Positions 15,343-24,286 of a DNA stretch of 64,000 nucleotides are shown piece after piece. The position numbers and the translations under genes are program-made. Source of the stretch: Pontibacterium sp049603715 (lineage in GTDB: Bacteria; Pseudomonadota; Gammaproteobacteria; Pseudomonadales; Balneatricaceae); the NCBI GenBank assembly GCA_049603715.1, contig JBMYSW010000006.1:96766-160765 (forward strand). The letters are read 5' to 3'. The notes under the pieces are model-generated. The model ran no database searches and had not been told where the DNA came from. It worked only from the letters and a program-made list of their open reading frames with translations. The stretch's first letter is position 1. Each line of letters begins with the position of its first letter.

Positions 15343-16629
15343 TTAGGGGGGATCACCTAACCAACCATCTATTTCGTCGATAGCATGAGAATCAAGCTTG
15401 CCAATTTGAGCGCTTAGTTCAATTTTATTTCTGATATATAAAAAACGTGCGTCAGAATAACTAAGACTTGCCTCATAAAGTTTATCTTCCGCATCCAACA
15501 CTTCACCTAAATTGCGCGTCCCAGCTTTGTACCCAGCTTCAAAGCCCGCTAAGGCAACCCTCCGCGACTTTAAACTTTGCTTTAGCGCGTTGATACTCTT
15601 AGCTTCTATTTCCAATCCACGATCAAGGGATTTTGTCTCTTTAGCAACTCGCCTTAGCTCCGCCTCAAAGTTTTGCTTTGCTTCCTGAAGACGGTATTCA
15701 CTCTCTTTCAGGCGTGAGCTAACAGCTCCGCCAGTATAGATTGGAACAGACAAACTCAGTGCTACTGAGTTTTCTGTCACGGATCGATTAGCTCTGCTAT
15801 TCCTTTCTCTTTCGTGTGTCATACTCAAAGAAAGCGTTGGATAAGCTTCTGCTTTAGCTATTTGAACATCGCGCTCAGCAATCATTGTGGCCAACCTAGC
15901 CGCCTTCAGTACCAAGTTATCGCTAAGTGCCTTTTCTAACCATGGGTTATGTAGATCACCCTCTACAACCTTAGGAAACTCACTCCCGAGCTGCTGTCTT
16001 ACAGTAAAAAGTTCACCCGTCATCACTTCAAGCGATTCAATACTTTCAGCCACACTTCCACTCGCCCTTAATCGCGCGACCGTCGCATTATCAAAAGCTG
16101 CCTGTGCCTCCTGTACATCACTGTTTGCAAGTAAACTTGCGTTGAATTGAGCAATCGCCTGTTCTAAACGATACTCGAAGGAACGCTCTCTGGCGGAGGC
16201 GGCCTCCAGTGAGGCTTGGGAGCGAAGCGCATCCAGATACCCGACGATAACTCTGAGCACGAGATCCTGCTCAGCAACTTTAAACTCGGTTTTGGATTGC
16301 TCTGCAAGGAGCTCTGCCTTTTTTAGAGTAAACCATGCCCCTGTATCCAATAACGATTGATTTACCGATAGGGAGTATCCATTGGTATTAGTGTCACCGT
16401 CATCACTATCTAAGTCCGTCATTTCACCAGAGAGAGTAACTGAAGGCAAAAAAGAGGCTTTACTCTGCACGACAACTTCGGTGTTGGCATTTAATGAGGC
16501 TTGAGCCGCTTTGAGCGTCGCGTCATTAGATAAAGCGAGTTGATAAAGTTCTCGAAGCTCGCCCGCGAGCGAATTACTCACAAAGAATACCGACAAAGAA
16601 AAATAAATAATTATTTTTTTACAAAACAT
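15343..16629 (-). CDS. TolC-family outer membrane channel of the type I system
   Basis: Outer-membrane efflux protein (428 aa). Signal peptide MFCKKIIIYFSLSVFFVSNS with cleavage after SLA/G, then paired repeats of long amphipathic helices (e.g. LYQLALSNDATLKAAQASL and a second half near LKAARLATMIAERDVQIAKA), with strand sequences such as SLSLSVPIYTGGAVSSR. This is the TolC duplicated barrel-tunnel layout. Being last gene of the RTX operon, it should be the dedicated exit duct for the HlyB/HlyD-type pair upstream. A hairpin lies between it and the RTX gene. Confidence 0.9.
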   Translation of the reverse strand: MFCKKIIIYFSLSVFFVSNSLAGELRELYQLALSNDATLKAAQASLNANTEVVVQSKASFLPSVTLSGEMTDLDSDDGDTNTNGYSLSVNQSLLDTGAWFTLKKAELLAEQSKTEFKVAEQDLVLRVIVGYLDALRSQASLEAASARERSFEYRLEQAIAQFNASLLANSDVQEAQAAFDNATVARLRASGSVAESIESLEVMTGELFTVRQQLGSEFPKVVEGDLHNPWLEKALSDNLVLKAARLATMIAERDVQIAKAEAYPTLSLSMTHERERNSRANRSVTENSVALSLSVPIYTGGAVSSRLKESEYRLQEAKQNFEAELRRVAKETKSLDRGLEIEAKSINALKQSLKSRRVALAGFEAGYKAGTRNLGEVLDAEDKLYEASLSYSDARFLYIRNKIELSAQIGKLDSHAIDEIDGWLGDPP

Positions 16630-16658
16630 AATAAATGGCCTAAAAACCGTATGCTCAA

Positions 16659-16699
16659 TATAAATAAAAGCCGCATCTACGCTAAGCAGACACGGCTTT
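16659..16699 (-). terminator. hairpin/attenuator between RTX gene and tolC-type gene
   Basis: Minus-strand AAAGCCG pairs with CGGCTTT around a structured 20-base loop (inner TCTGC/GTAGA), followed by UAUUUAUAU. This would partly stop transcription after the very long RTX gene and lower expression of the channel gene. Confidence 0.65.
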
Positions 16700-16722
16700 G
16701 GGTGAAACCACTTAAAAATAAA

Positions 16723-19700
16723 TTAAGCAGCTTGCCAAGATGCGGCAATTACCGGTTGAAGCTCTTCCTTAACCGCTCCAGTTAGTTCAGACTCACCCAT
16801 CGCTGGCGCATTAAATGAAGCCATAGCATTGACTAGCTGATCCACTTGGTTGGCCGATAGTACGGAGTCGTCATCCAGTACAAATTCCTCAACCTTATAG
16901 TCATCTCCGCTAAACCAGTTTGAAACTGTAATTGAGTCTTGAGTACCGATAATACTTACATGCAAGTTACTCCCTGAACGCTTAAACCATAGCTGATCAG
17001 CATCCACACCTGCGCCAAACTCGATACTATCTCCGCCATTCGATTGCTGAGACCGAGCACTATAGCGCTCATAGTCGTAAATAATATCTACGCCATCACC
17101 ACGCCCAAACTGATAAGTATCATTGCCTTGTTGGCCATACAGGTAATCTCGACCAGCGCCACCAGATAAGATGTCACTGCCTTCGCCACCATATAAATAG
17201 TCATTTCCAGCCTCACCACTGATGATATCGTTACCTTTACCAGCATACACGCGATCGTTACCAGCACCTGCTCGTATTTCATCACTACCGTCAAAAGAAC
17301 GAATATAGTCAGCGCCGTTACCAGCAACAACATTGTTATTACCCTGGCCCAAGTCAATTGTGTGTCGGCCATTACCTGTTACGACGATATCATCTCCAGA
17401 GCCACTTCGGACAACGCCACCACCATCACCAATGGTAATCTGATCATCGCCTTTGCCCGTTTGAACATAGACATAGCCATCTCCCGCCGCGACCGTGTTA
17501 TCCCCATCGCCTGCGTAGATACGGTCTCGGCCATCGCCAGCAGTAATGTAGTCATCGCCAGAGCCGCTGTATATATTATCCCGCCCGTCTCCAGAGGTAA
17601 TTTTATTATTACCACTACCAGCATTGATGTAGTTGCTGCCATGACCTGCTTCGATAACGTCATCACCGGCTCCCGAACGGATCATACTTCCTCCGTTCCC
17701 CGTTTTGATATCGTCATCACCAGACCCAGTTTCGACCCAGCCGTAACCGCTCCCAGCATCGACAACATTATCGCCATCGCCAGCTCTAACGCGAACATGA
17801 TGCCCATGGGCAAGGACAACGTCATCTCCGCCTTGCGAGGTTACGTAATCTTGACCAGAGCCTGTAATAACTTGATTGTCCCCCGAGCCTGCAACAATAT
17901 AATCTCGGCCATTACCTGTTGTAATTACGTCATTACCAGCACCACTTCGAGCAACTGCACCAGAGTCACCCATTGTTATGTGATCATTACCTCGCCCTGC
18001 GTCAACCGAGCCATAGCCAGTGCCAGTATCAATTACATTATTTCCGTCTCCAGCATTAACACGATCATGCCCTGCACCAGTACTAACTACATCGTTGCCG
18101 TTACCGGAATAGACATTGTCGTTGCTTTTGCCTGTAGTAACTTGATTGTTCCCATTCCCGGCATAAACGGTATTTCGGCTGTTGCCCAGAGAAATGACAT
18201 CATTTGCATTACCCGCTCGGATATAATGACCACTAGTCGTGTATTTTTTTGCCTCGTTTGGATCATGTGAGCCTTCTTGAAAGTCCATTGCAGCGAAGCC
18301 AACAAATGGATCATATACAAGAGAGCCAGCGTTCGGGGTTTCTTTGTCGATATCTTGCAGCGACCAACTGCCATCGGCGAACTCAAAATTCTCAACACCT
18401 CGAACAGTATCTGTTCCGTCTCGAGAAGCCAGGGTGTCGTGTACTTGATAAAAGCCACTCCCTAACTGAGAAATAACATACTGGTCTCGAGTACCGCTAA
18501 ACACAGCGGTATCATCACCGTTTCCACCGTAAAGGCTGTCATTACCTTTCCCGCCAGAGAGCAAGTCGTCGCCATCACCACCACGAAGCAGGTCGTCGCC
18601 TTGCTCCCCTTTTAGCGAGTCATCACCAGCATCGCCACGAATGTGGTCATTCCCATCACCACCTGCAATAAAGTCACTTCCGTCATCACCGCGAAGTGTA
18701 TCCTCTCCCTCGTTACCGTAAATTTCATCATTGCCTTCGTTACCACGGATGACATCGTCACCGCCGAACCCAATAAGTACATCATCTCCAGCAAAGCCCG
18801 CAATATTGTCATTGCCGCCATCACCGCGAACATGCTCAGACGCATCCGTGCCAATTTCGTTTTGATTCAAAAGGATATCTGTATTAAATGCACGGCCACC
18901 AAAGGTCATAACTTCAGAATTCGATACCGTATCGGTTCCGTCACGATAAGCGACCGTATCAGCTACATCTGCCGAGCCATTGGCGTTTGTCTCGAAGTTG
19001 TATTCATAAACGGCGCCGCTAAACAGAATGGCATCAACACCCTCACCTGCATCAATGACATCATTACCCGCGCCACCTGTAATAAAGTCAGCACCAGTAC
19101 CGCCCCCGATAACATCATTCCCGCTATCGCCAGATAGGACATCGGAACCCTCCCCACCGAATAAGCGATCATTACCGTCGCCACCAGACAGAACATCATT
19201 TCCGTCATTACCTGAAAGCGTATCATTTCCTTGGTCACCGAAAGCATAATCATGACCATCACCACCGGAAATGTTATCCGAGCCTGTACCACCGGCTAAT
19301 AGGTCATTACCAGAGTGGCCAACTAGAGCATCATCGCCTTGGCTCCCCGTGAGCACATCATCTCCTGCGCCTCCAGAAATAACGTCATTACCCAATCCAC
19401 CATCGACGAGTACTGTATAGTCTCCGCTGTGGCTAAAAGTATCACCACCTTCGTTTCCAATCGCAACTTCAATATTTGCAGCGCCTAAGTCAAAGTCAAC
19501 GCCACGCTCATCACTAACAACAACCGTATCAAACCCGTCGCCGCCACTTACTTTCGCTTGCTGGTCATCAGCATCAATAAACAATAGATCATCGCCAGCT
19601 TCCCCAAGTAAAGAGTCAGAGCCTTCACCACCGATTAAAATATCTTGACCAGCGCCACCCCAAAGCTTATCTGAACCATTGCCACCAATGAGCGTATCAT

Positions 19701-22200
19701 CACCAGTGTTGCCGGTTAACTTATCATTGCCCGCACCACCATCGATACGCACCGATACCGCCGAGCTAGTAGAGAAAACATCATTACCTTTATTCCCAAG
19801 CGCGGCCTCGATACCGGCTTGTCCAAGGTCAAAAGTAACACCGCGTTCGTCACCTACAACGGCGAGGTCATCACCTATACCACCATCTAAGTTAGACTGC
19901 AGATCATCAGCATCGATGACTAAAGTATCGTCCCCTTGGCCGCCCACTAATGTATCTGAGCCACTTCCGCCAAACAGCTGATCATTTCCGTCATTCCCCA
20001 CAAGAGTATCATTGCCACTTCCACCAAATAGCCTATCTCCGCTGTGAGCCCCCTCAATAACGTCATCTCCGCTCAATCCATAAATGGTAACGGGTGAGCT
20101 ACCCACGACTTTTAATGCATCGCTAGCTGAACTACCTACGACCAGCTCTACATTTTTTATTTGGGCGTTAACATCACCACCACTGGCGCTATCTAACAAA
20201 ACAGTATCGCAACCAGCGCCACCATCAATCAAAGTATCCGAGCTATCTACAATAAAGGTATCATGCCCTGCGCCGCCCGTTAGGGTATCCACACCTGCAC
20301 CACCGATGATGATATCGTCTCCCTCACCACCAGTTATTGTATCGTTTCCATCGCCGCCCGAAAGAAAGTCATTTCCCTTGTTTCCGGATAGGCGGTCATT
20401 CCCCGAGCGCCCATACATACTTACTGCGCCATGAGTAGATGTGGAAAAAGTATCATCCCCTGTGCTACCATTAATAACTTCAATACCTGATGCACCAAGG
20501 TCAAACTGCTTACCCATGCTGCCTTTAATATCAACAGCATCAATACCGGAGCCACCTTGTACCGATAGGTCCAAATCATCGATCACAATATAGTCATTAC
20601 CGGCGCCACCGTTATAACTATCTGCTCCGTCTGCCCCCATCAATAAGTCATGGCCATCACTACCGATTAGAGTGTCATCCCCTTTTGCCCCGTAAATAAG
20701 CGACGAGTCGGTGGTCGCATTCAGAGTTTCGCCATCATTGGTCCCTAAGGCAGCTCCATCAAACGACACCGAAGAGATTAGCGAGTTTGTAGCCAGTAGC
20801 GTTGCTGTTCGGCTATCTTTAATGTCTGCAAGGCTGCTTGCGTCTGCTTTATGGTATGCAAACTCAGTATCACCCAACGCGGATTTACGCCCGTCAACGT
20901 AGGTGAAATGCCCAGTGCCATGTACTGTGTTGTCACCATCTTGATAAGCAACTTCATCAGAATAAAGGTGTATAGACTCGATACCGAGAGAGTCTAACGT
21001 AGACACCTCACCCTCATCCGAGATTCCATCTTGATTTTTATCTTGCCAAACGACAAAGCTACCCCATTCGGCATCAGCAGCACTTAGCTCACCGTCACCG
21101 TTGGTATCGAATGCACGCAACCCTTCAAGGTCCGTTTGGGCCCCATCTTTGTAGCCAGTGAATACTATTTCGTCAGACTCAACGATCTCTCCATCATTGC
21201 CTTTATCATACGCCAAGATGCCATCGTCAGCTCCTACCCAGCCAGTTAGGTCTCTATGACCATCACCATCAAAATCAAAGGCTGCCGAAGACTGGTCTGA
21301 AGAGGTTAGCTCCACTCCATCGCCGTCTAGGTCTAGTACGACCGGCGGCCCTCCCCAATCACCATTTTCGTCGGCGAAGCCGCCTTTATCCATTGTAGGT
21401 GTATCATCTTCATCTGATGAGTCAGACCCCGTCCAACGATCCCAAAAGCGTTCCCACCAACTATCGCGATCGTCATCGTCCCCTTGGCCACTATCGCGCT
21501 GTGCTTTTTCCGCCTCTTCGACTTTTGTCTGCCCATCAGCAGCGTAGCTCTCTGTTATCTCGTCTGTGTCTATAGATATTTGGTCGTATGTGGATGAAGC
21601 GACCCCTTCGGTCAGCCCATCTTGCCTAGAGTTAGGTATGGAAAAAGTTTCTTGCAGTTCCCCACCGCGGTTGCTTAACTTTTCCAATCGCTCGTCACGA
21701 ACTTGCCTTCTTGTTTTGAAAGCCCTAACTTCAGCAGCATTTTGTTCATCAATGGATGTAGGAAAAGTACCAAAGCCTCCGAACTCATCAGTCATTTCAT
21801 TGCGCTCGACTATTTGCTCGTAGGTTAGCTCCGGTGTCATAGCTTCACCGTACATTCTCCCATACTTCCCCCCAATAGCACCTCCCGCGACCCCACCTAC
21901 TTTTGTCTTGGTGATTGCCACACCAGCGCCCGCGCCTAAAGCGGAGCCAACAGTCTCAGCTCCTAGCCTAATAGCGTCTCTCACAGTATCGTCCGACAAA
22001 GCCAGTTGCGCAGCCTTTACGCCAATCTCAAGCTTACTCACAATGCCCGAAGCTGTAATCACACGACTCGTATATTTCCCCTCCACCTCTAAATCCGTTA
22101 AGGTCGCTGCTATTAGATCAATGTCGCCCTTTAAGTCAGAGAAACTCTCTACACCGTTATCAAAGTCACCTTTATTAATACTTCCATCTTTATTTATCAC
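16723..22200 (-). CDS. 1825-residue RTX (hemolysin-type calcium-binding repeat) secreted protein
   Basis: Giant type I secreted protein. Residues 1-280: polar region with a glycine-zipper stretch (VGSALGAGAGVAI, VGGVAGGAIGGKYG at about 84-115) and an acidic linker (DDDDRD, SDSSDEDD). Residues 286-400: EF-hand-like Ca loops (VVLDLDGDGVEL, FDFDGDGHRD, FDTNGDGELS, DKNQDGISD). Residues 537-985: four modules of 111-113 residues. Residues 985-1230: standard GGxGxDxL nonapeptides with an FSG...DGTDT insertion at about 1060, and a second at 1234. Residues 1327-1650: 36 unusual nonapeptides. The C-terminus has a HCBP-related domain (SITVSNWFSGDDYKVEEF) and an uncleaved secretion signal. GTG start with AAGGAGA 8 nt upstream. 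No enzymatic domain recognised; adhesin or surface-layer role is only a guess. Confidence 0.93.
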   Translation of the reverse strand: MINKDGSINKGDFDNGVESFSDLKGDIDLIAATLTDLEVEGKYTSRVITASGIVSKLEIGVKAAQLALSDDTVRDAIRLGAETVGSALGAGAGVAITKTKVGGVAGGAIGGKYGRMYGEAMTPELTYEQIVERNEMTDEFGGFGTFPTSIDEQNAAEVRAFKTRRQVRDERLEKLSNRGGELQETFSIPNSRQDGLTEGVASSTYDQISIDTDEITESYAADGQTKVEEAEKAQRDSGQGDDDDRDSWWERFWDRWTGSDSSDEDDTPTMDKGGFADENGDWGGPPVVLDLDGDGVELTSSDQSSAAFDFDGDGHRDLTGWVGADDGILAYDKGNDGEIVESDEIVFTGYKDGAQTDLEGLRAFDTNGDGELSAADAEWGSFVVWQDKNQDGISDEGEVSTLDSLGIESIHLYSDEVAYQDGDNTVHGTGHFTYVDGRKSALGDTEFAYHKADASSLADIKDSRTATLLATNSLISSVSFDGAALGTNDGETLNATTDSSLIYGAKGDDTLIGSDGHDLLMGADGADSYNGGAGNDYIVIDDLDLSVQGGSGIDAVDIKGSMGKQFDLGASGIEVINGSTGDDTFSTSTHGAVSMYGRSGNDRLSGNKGNDFLSGGDGNDTITGGEGDDIIIGGAGVDTLTGGAGHDTFIVDSSDTLIDGGAGCDTVLLDSASGGDVNAQIKNVELVVGSSASDALKVVGSSPVTIYGLSGDDVIEGAHSGDRLFGGSGNDTLVGNDGNDQLFGGSGSDTLVGGQGDDTLVIDADDLQSNLDGGIGDDLAVVGDERGVTFDLGQAGIEAALGNKGNDVFSTSSAVSVRIDGGAGNDKLTGNTGDDTLIGGNGSDKLWGGAGQDILIGGEGSDSLLGEAGDDLLFIDADDQQAKVSGGDGFDTVVVSDERGVDFDLGAANIEVAIGNEGGDTFSHSGDYTVLVDGGLGNDVISGGAGDDVLTGSQGDDALVGHSGNDLLAGGTGSDNISGGDGHDYAFGDQGNDTLSGNDGNDVLSGGDGNDRLFGGEGSDVLSGDSGNDVIGGGTGADFITGGAGNDVIDAGEGVDAILFSGAVYEYNFETNANGSADVADTVAYRDGTDTVSNSEVMTFGGRAFNTDILLNQNEIGTDASEHVRGDGGNDNIAGFAGDDVLIGFGGDDVIRGNEGNDEIYGNEGEDTLRGDDGSDFIAGGDGNDHIRGDAGDDSLKGEQGDDLLRGGDGDDLLSGGKGNDSLYGGNGDDTAVFSGTRDQYVISQLGSGFYQVHDTLASRDGTDTVRGVENFEFADGSWSLQDIDKETPNAGSLVYDPFVGFAAMDFQEGSHDPNEAKKYTTSGHYIRAGNANDVISLGNSRNTVYAGNGNNQVTTGKSNDNVYSGNGNDVVSTGAGHDRVNAGDGNNVIDTGTGYGSVDAGRGNDHITMGDSGAVARSGAGNDVITTGNGRDYIVAGSGDNQVITGSGQDYVTSQGGDDVVLAHGHHVRVRAGDGDNVVDAGSGYGWVETGSGDDDIKTGNGGSMIRSGAGDDVIEAGHGSNYINAGSGNNKITSGDGRDNIYSGSGDDYITAGDGRDRIYAGDGDNTVAAGDGYVYVQTGKGDDQITIGDGGGVVRSGSGDDIVVTGNGRHTIDLGQGNNNVVAGNGADYIRSFDGSDEIRAGAGNDRVYAGKGNDIISGEAGNDYLYGGEGSDILSGGAGRDYLYGQQGNDTYQFGRGDGVDIIYDYERYSARSQQSNGGDSIEFGAGVDADQLWFKRSGSNLHVSIIGTQDSITVSNWFSGDDYKVEEFVLDDDSVLSANQVDQLVNAMASFNAPAMGESELTGAVKEELQPVIAASWQAA
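17251..18222 (-). repeat. 270-bp (90-residue) tandem super-repeat, 3.6 copies
   Basis: Thirty-six consecutive nonapeptides group into units of ten. Unit starts are 18060, 17790 and 17520, with a partial unit (six nonapeptides) at 18222-18061. Each unit runs V-x-AGDGxN-x, then a turn ending GYG or GYV, a TG/AG-x-G-x-D turn, a turn containing GGS/GGG/GAV with no Asp, RSGxGxD, TGNGR or AGHGS, and so on. Asp-poor turns recur at the second and fourth positions of each unit. The phase was checked against the codon positions at 18222 and 17790. Confidence 0.85.
19246..20592 (-). repeat. four tandem 111-113-residue RTX modules
   Basis: The landmark Ile/Val-Asp before an acidic loop occurs at residues 541, 652, 763 and 876, a spacing of 111, 111 and 113. 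Three of the modules share FDLGxxxIExxxGxxGxDxFS and all carry two to four GGxGxDxLxG turns. Modules 3 and 4 are closest (both contain DERGVxFDLG), which points to recent duplication. Confidence 0.8.
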
Positions 22201-22229
22201 CGTTATTATCTCCTTATAAGTTATGCCCG

Positions 22230-22829
22230 TTAGTTTTTAGAACATCGTATATTATTCACTAGAATACACAAACAATAGCCACTCACAGTTATTGTAAAAA
22301 AATTAAGAAAAACAAGAAATCCATAAAAATAAAATGAGGTAAAACTTTTATAGAGCACATTGTTTGCAAGCGTATTATACGATGTAGAGTCGAAGTCTAT
22401 CTCGCCATAAAATAAAAACGAAAAAATAGAAATAAGTGGAAAAGATAAAATTGAAAGCCCAAAAGGGATCCAGCTGCGTTTCCTTCCCCAATATATAAAA
22501 ACGTTATTCACGTACACATCAATAGAATTAGCAATATCTACTTTACATTCACTCCTATTTAAAAACACTATAGAAAAAGATAGACCAATTATAATGCTAG
22601 AGATATACATTATCAGATACGACAAAGATCTACCCTCATATCCATTTGAGGCTAATGCATTAATATTTTTAGAAAGAAATGGAATATACTCAAACCAATC
22701 AAAAAACAAAAAACTCCCCCTAACGAAAAACCAACAAAATAAACAAACCAAAAATAAGAATATATAAAACCTTACTGCCAGCCTCATTACAGGCTTTGGG
22801 TACGCATAAATTGTATTACTATCCTTCAT
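22230..22829 (-). CDS. unknown AT-rich polytopic membrane protein within RTX secretion operon
   Basis: I do not recognise this 199-aa protein. It has about four to five hydrophobic segments (YIFLFLVCLFCWFFV; YLIMYISSIIIGLSFSIVF; WIPFGLSILSFPLISIFSFL; FYFYGFLVFLNFFTITVSGY). These are separated by short polar loops, with little else conserved by eye. The base composition is clearly more AT-rich than every neighbour, suggesting later acquisition or relaxed selection. It lies between the HlyD-type gene (15 bp) and the RTX gene (29 bp), same strand, so it is co-transcribed. An accessory role in secretion, immunity or modification of the RTX protein is possible. ATG 22829 with GAGG upstream; TTG 22841 less likely. 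Confidence 0.75.
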   Translation of the reverse strand: MKDSNTIYAYPKPVMRLAVRFYIFLFLVCLFCWFFVRGSFLFFDWFEYIPFLSKNINALASNGYEGRSLSYLIMYISSIIIGLSFSIVFLNRSECKVDIANSIDVYVNNVFIYWGRKRSWIPFGLSILSFPLISIFSFLFYGEIDFDSTSYNTLANNVLYKSFTSFYFYGFLVFLNFFTITVSGYCLCILVNNIRCSKN

Positions 22830-22844
22830 ATGAAACCTCAAAAT

Positions 22845-24245
22845 TCACCTTTCCCTTACACTCTCATTTACCGCTTTTAAAAGCGGAGCTAAAAAATATT
22901 CAACCACTCTCCTCTTACCTGTCTGCGCTTCGAGCATCACCGTCATACCAGGCGTTATCGTTACACTCTTACCATTTACGGGCAACGCCGTAGCATTAAG
23001 CGCAACTTGAGCTTTGTAAATAAAGCCGAGCTGCTCATCTGCAATGGCATCATCCGATAAGTTCGTAATTTCGCCCTCCAACAAGCCATATTTTGTAAAC
23101 GGAAACGCATCCACTTTTACCACAACCCGCTGCCCCTCCTCGACAAAGCCAACGTCTTTATTTGCAACCATGGCCTCGACCATCAAGGTTTGGTTAAACG
23201 GGACAACTTTCATTAGCTCTTGCGCAGGGGTAACAACACCTCCAAGAGTGTGCACACTAAGCTGCTCGACAACACCGTCTATAGGAGAAGTTAGTTGAGT
23301 GTGGGACAGTTGTGTCAAACCTTTCTGATGCTCTTCAGTTAGCCCTGCATATCGACGTTCCGCATCTTGGAGGCTGGCCATCGCTTGGCTAAGATATTCA
23401 CTGGCCATATGCCGACGGCGGGCGTCAATTTCTTGCAGGCCTTGCTCAAGCTCGGATACTTGATGCCGCTGTGCTAATAGGTCGTGAACATACTCTAACC
23501 GCTGCTGTTCAAAGCGTAAAAACTCTTGCTCAGCAATCACTCTTTTTTCTTTTAGTTCTTGGTAACTCTCAGTTCGGCGCTCTATTATGGGCAATATAGC
23601 CTCAAGCTTTTTAACTTGCTGTTCAGCCATTCTTTTTTCGGCTTTCACCCGCTCTGCCTCGGCTGAAAGGGAATGGTTTCGGTCGTTATATTCTTGTTGT
23701 TGCGATGTAAGCAAAAGCTGGTGACGCTTCTGAGCGGGAGGGTAATGCCGAACTCCCTCAGGCAAGCCCTCTAGTGTATCGTTAGACAGTGTTGCTATAG
23801 GCCCTCCTGCTAATTCAGTATTGTTGTAGTCAGGAAGAGGTGGATTACTCTCGCTTTTGTTCTCTAACCACTGAACAAACTGCTCTAGCCGAGATAACTC
23901 GTAAAAGGTGTTGGTAAGCTCAAACTCAATACGCCTTAGATCCGCCTGTAGCGCTTCATCATTCAGCGAGATCAGTACTTCGCCTTGTTTTACTTGCTGA
24001 CCTTCAGCAACATGAATTTCTTGAATCGTACCCGCTTCAAATGGTTGGACTGTTTTACTGTGCCCGACGGGTATTACCTTACCTTGTGCAACAGAAACTA
24101 TGTCGAGCTCTCCGTAGATTGACCAAGCAACGGCTAGCACAAAAAAGATTGATATACTCCAGATAATGGCACGGCCAGCGGGAGCTGGTGGTGTGTCTTG
24201 GATTTCAATCGCGGCTGGTAAAAACTGGAGCTCTTCTTTTTTCAC
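22845..24245 (-). CDS. HlyD-family type I secretion membrane fusion protein
   Basis: Periplasmic adaptor (466 aa) bridging the ABC transporter and the outer-membrane channel. Single N-terminal membrane helix (AIIWSISIFFVLAVAWSIYG), lipoyl-like half-motif (VIPVGHSKTVQPFEAGTIQE), a long coiled-coil hairpin (residues about 90-290, rich in E, Q and R), and the HlyD C-terminal block LTSPIDGVVEQLSVHTLGGV with a final MVEAMVANKDVGFV and PGMTVMLEAQTGKRRV. GTG start with AAGGAAAG upstream. Follows the ABC transporter gene by 41 bp. Confidence 0.95.
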   Translation of the reverse strand: MKKEELQFLPAAIEIQDTPPAPAGRAIIWSISIFFVLAVAWSIYGELDIVSVAQGKVIPVGHSKTVQPFEAGTIQEIHVAEGQQVKQGEVLISLNDEALQADLRRIEFELTNTFYELSRLEQFVQWLENKSESNPPLPDYNNTELAGGPIATLSNDTLEGLPEGVRHYPPAQKRHQLLLTSQQQEYNDRNHSLSAEAERVKAEKRMAEQQVKKLEAILPIIERRTESYQELKEKRVIAEQEFLRFEQQRLEYVHDLLAQRHQVSELEQGLQEIDARRRHMASEYLSQAMASLQDAERRYAGLTEEHQKGLTQLSHTQLTSPIDGVVEQLSVHTLGGVVTPAQELMKVVPFNQTLMVEAMVANKDVGFVEEGQRVVVKVDAFPFTKYGLLEGEITNLSDDAIADEQLGFIYKAQVALNATALPVNGKSVTITPGMTVMLEAQTGKRRVVEYFLAPLLKAVNESVRER

Positions 24246-24286
24246 TGTCTTTCTTTCCTTAATTCGACAATGCCGTTTAGTTAAAC

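Noticed and set aside
17362..18270. 302-codon open frame on the plus strand opposite the RTX repeats
   Set aside because: It exists because the nonapeptide-coding DNA has 9-codon periodicity and lacks stops on the other strand. Its translation is Ile/Thr-rich and periodic, with no ribosome site.
17251..20592. Regularly spaced repeats resembling a CRISPR array
   Set aside because: The periodicity is 27 bp, in frame, degenerate and protein-coding (RTX nonapeptides). There are no identical repeats with unique spacers and no cas genes.
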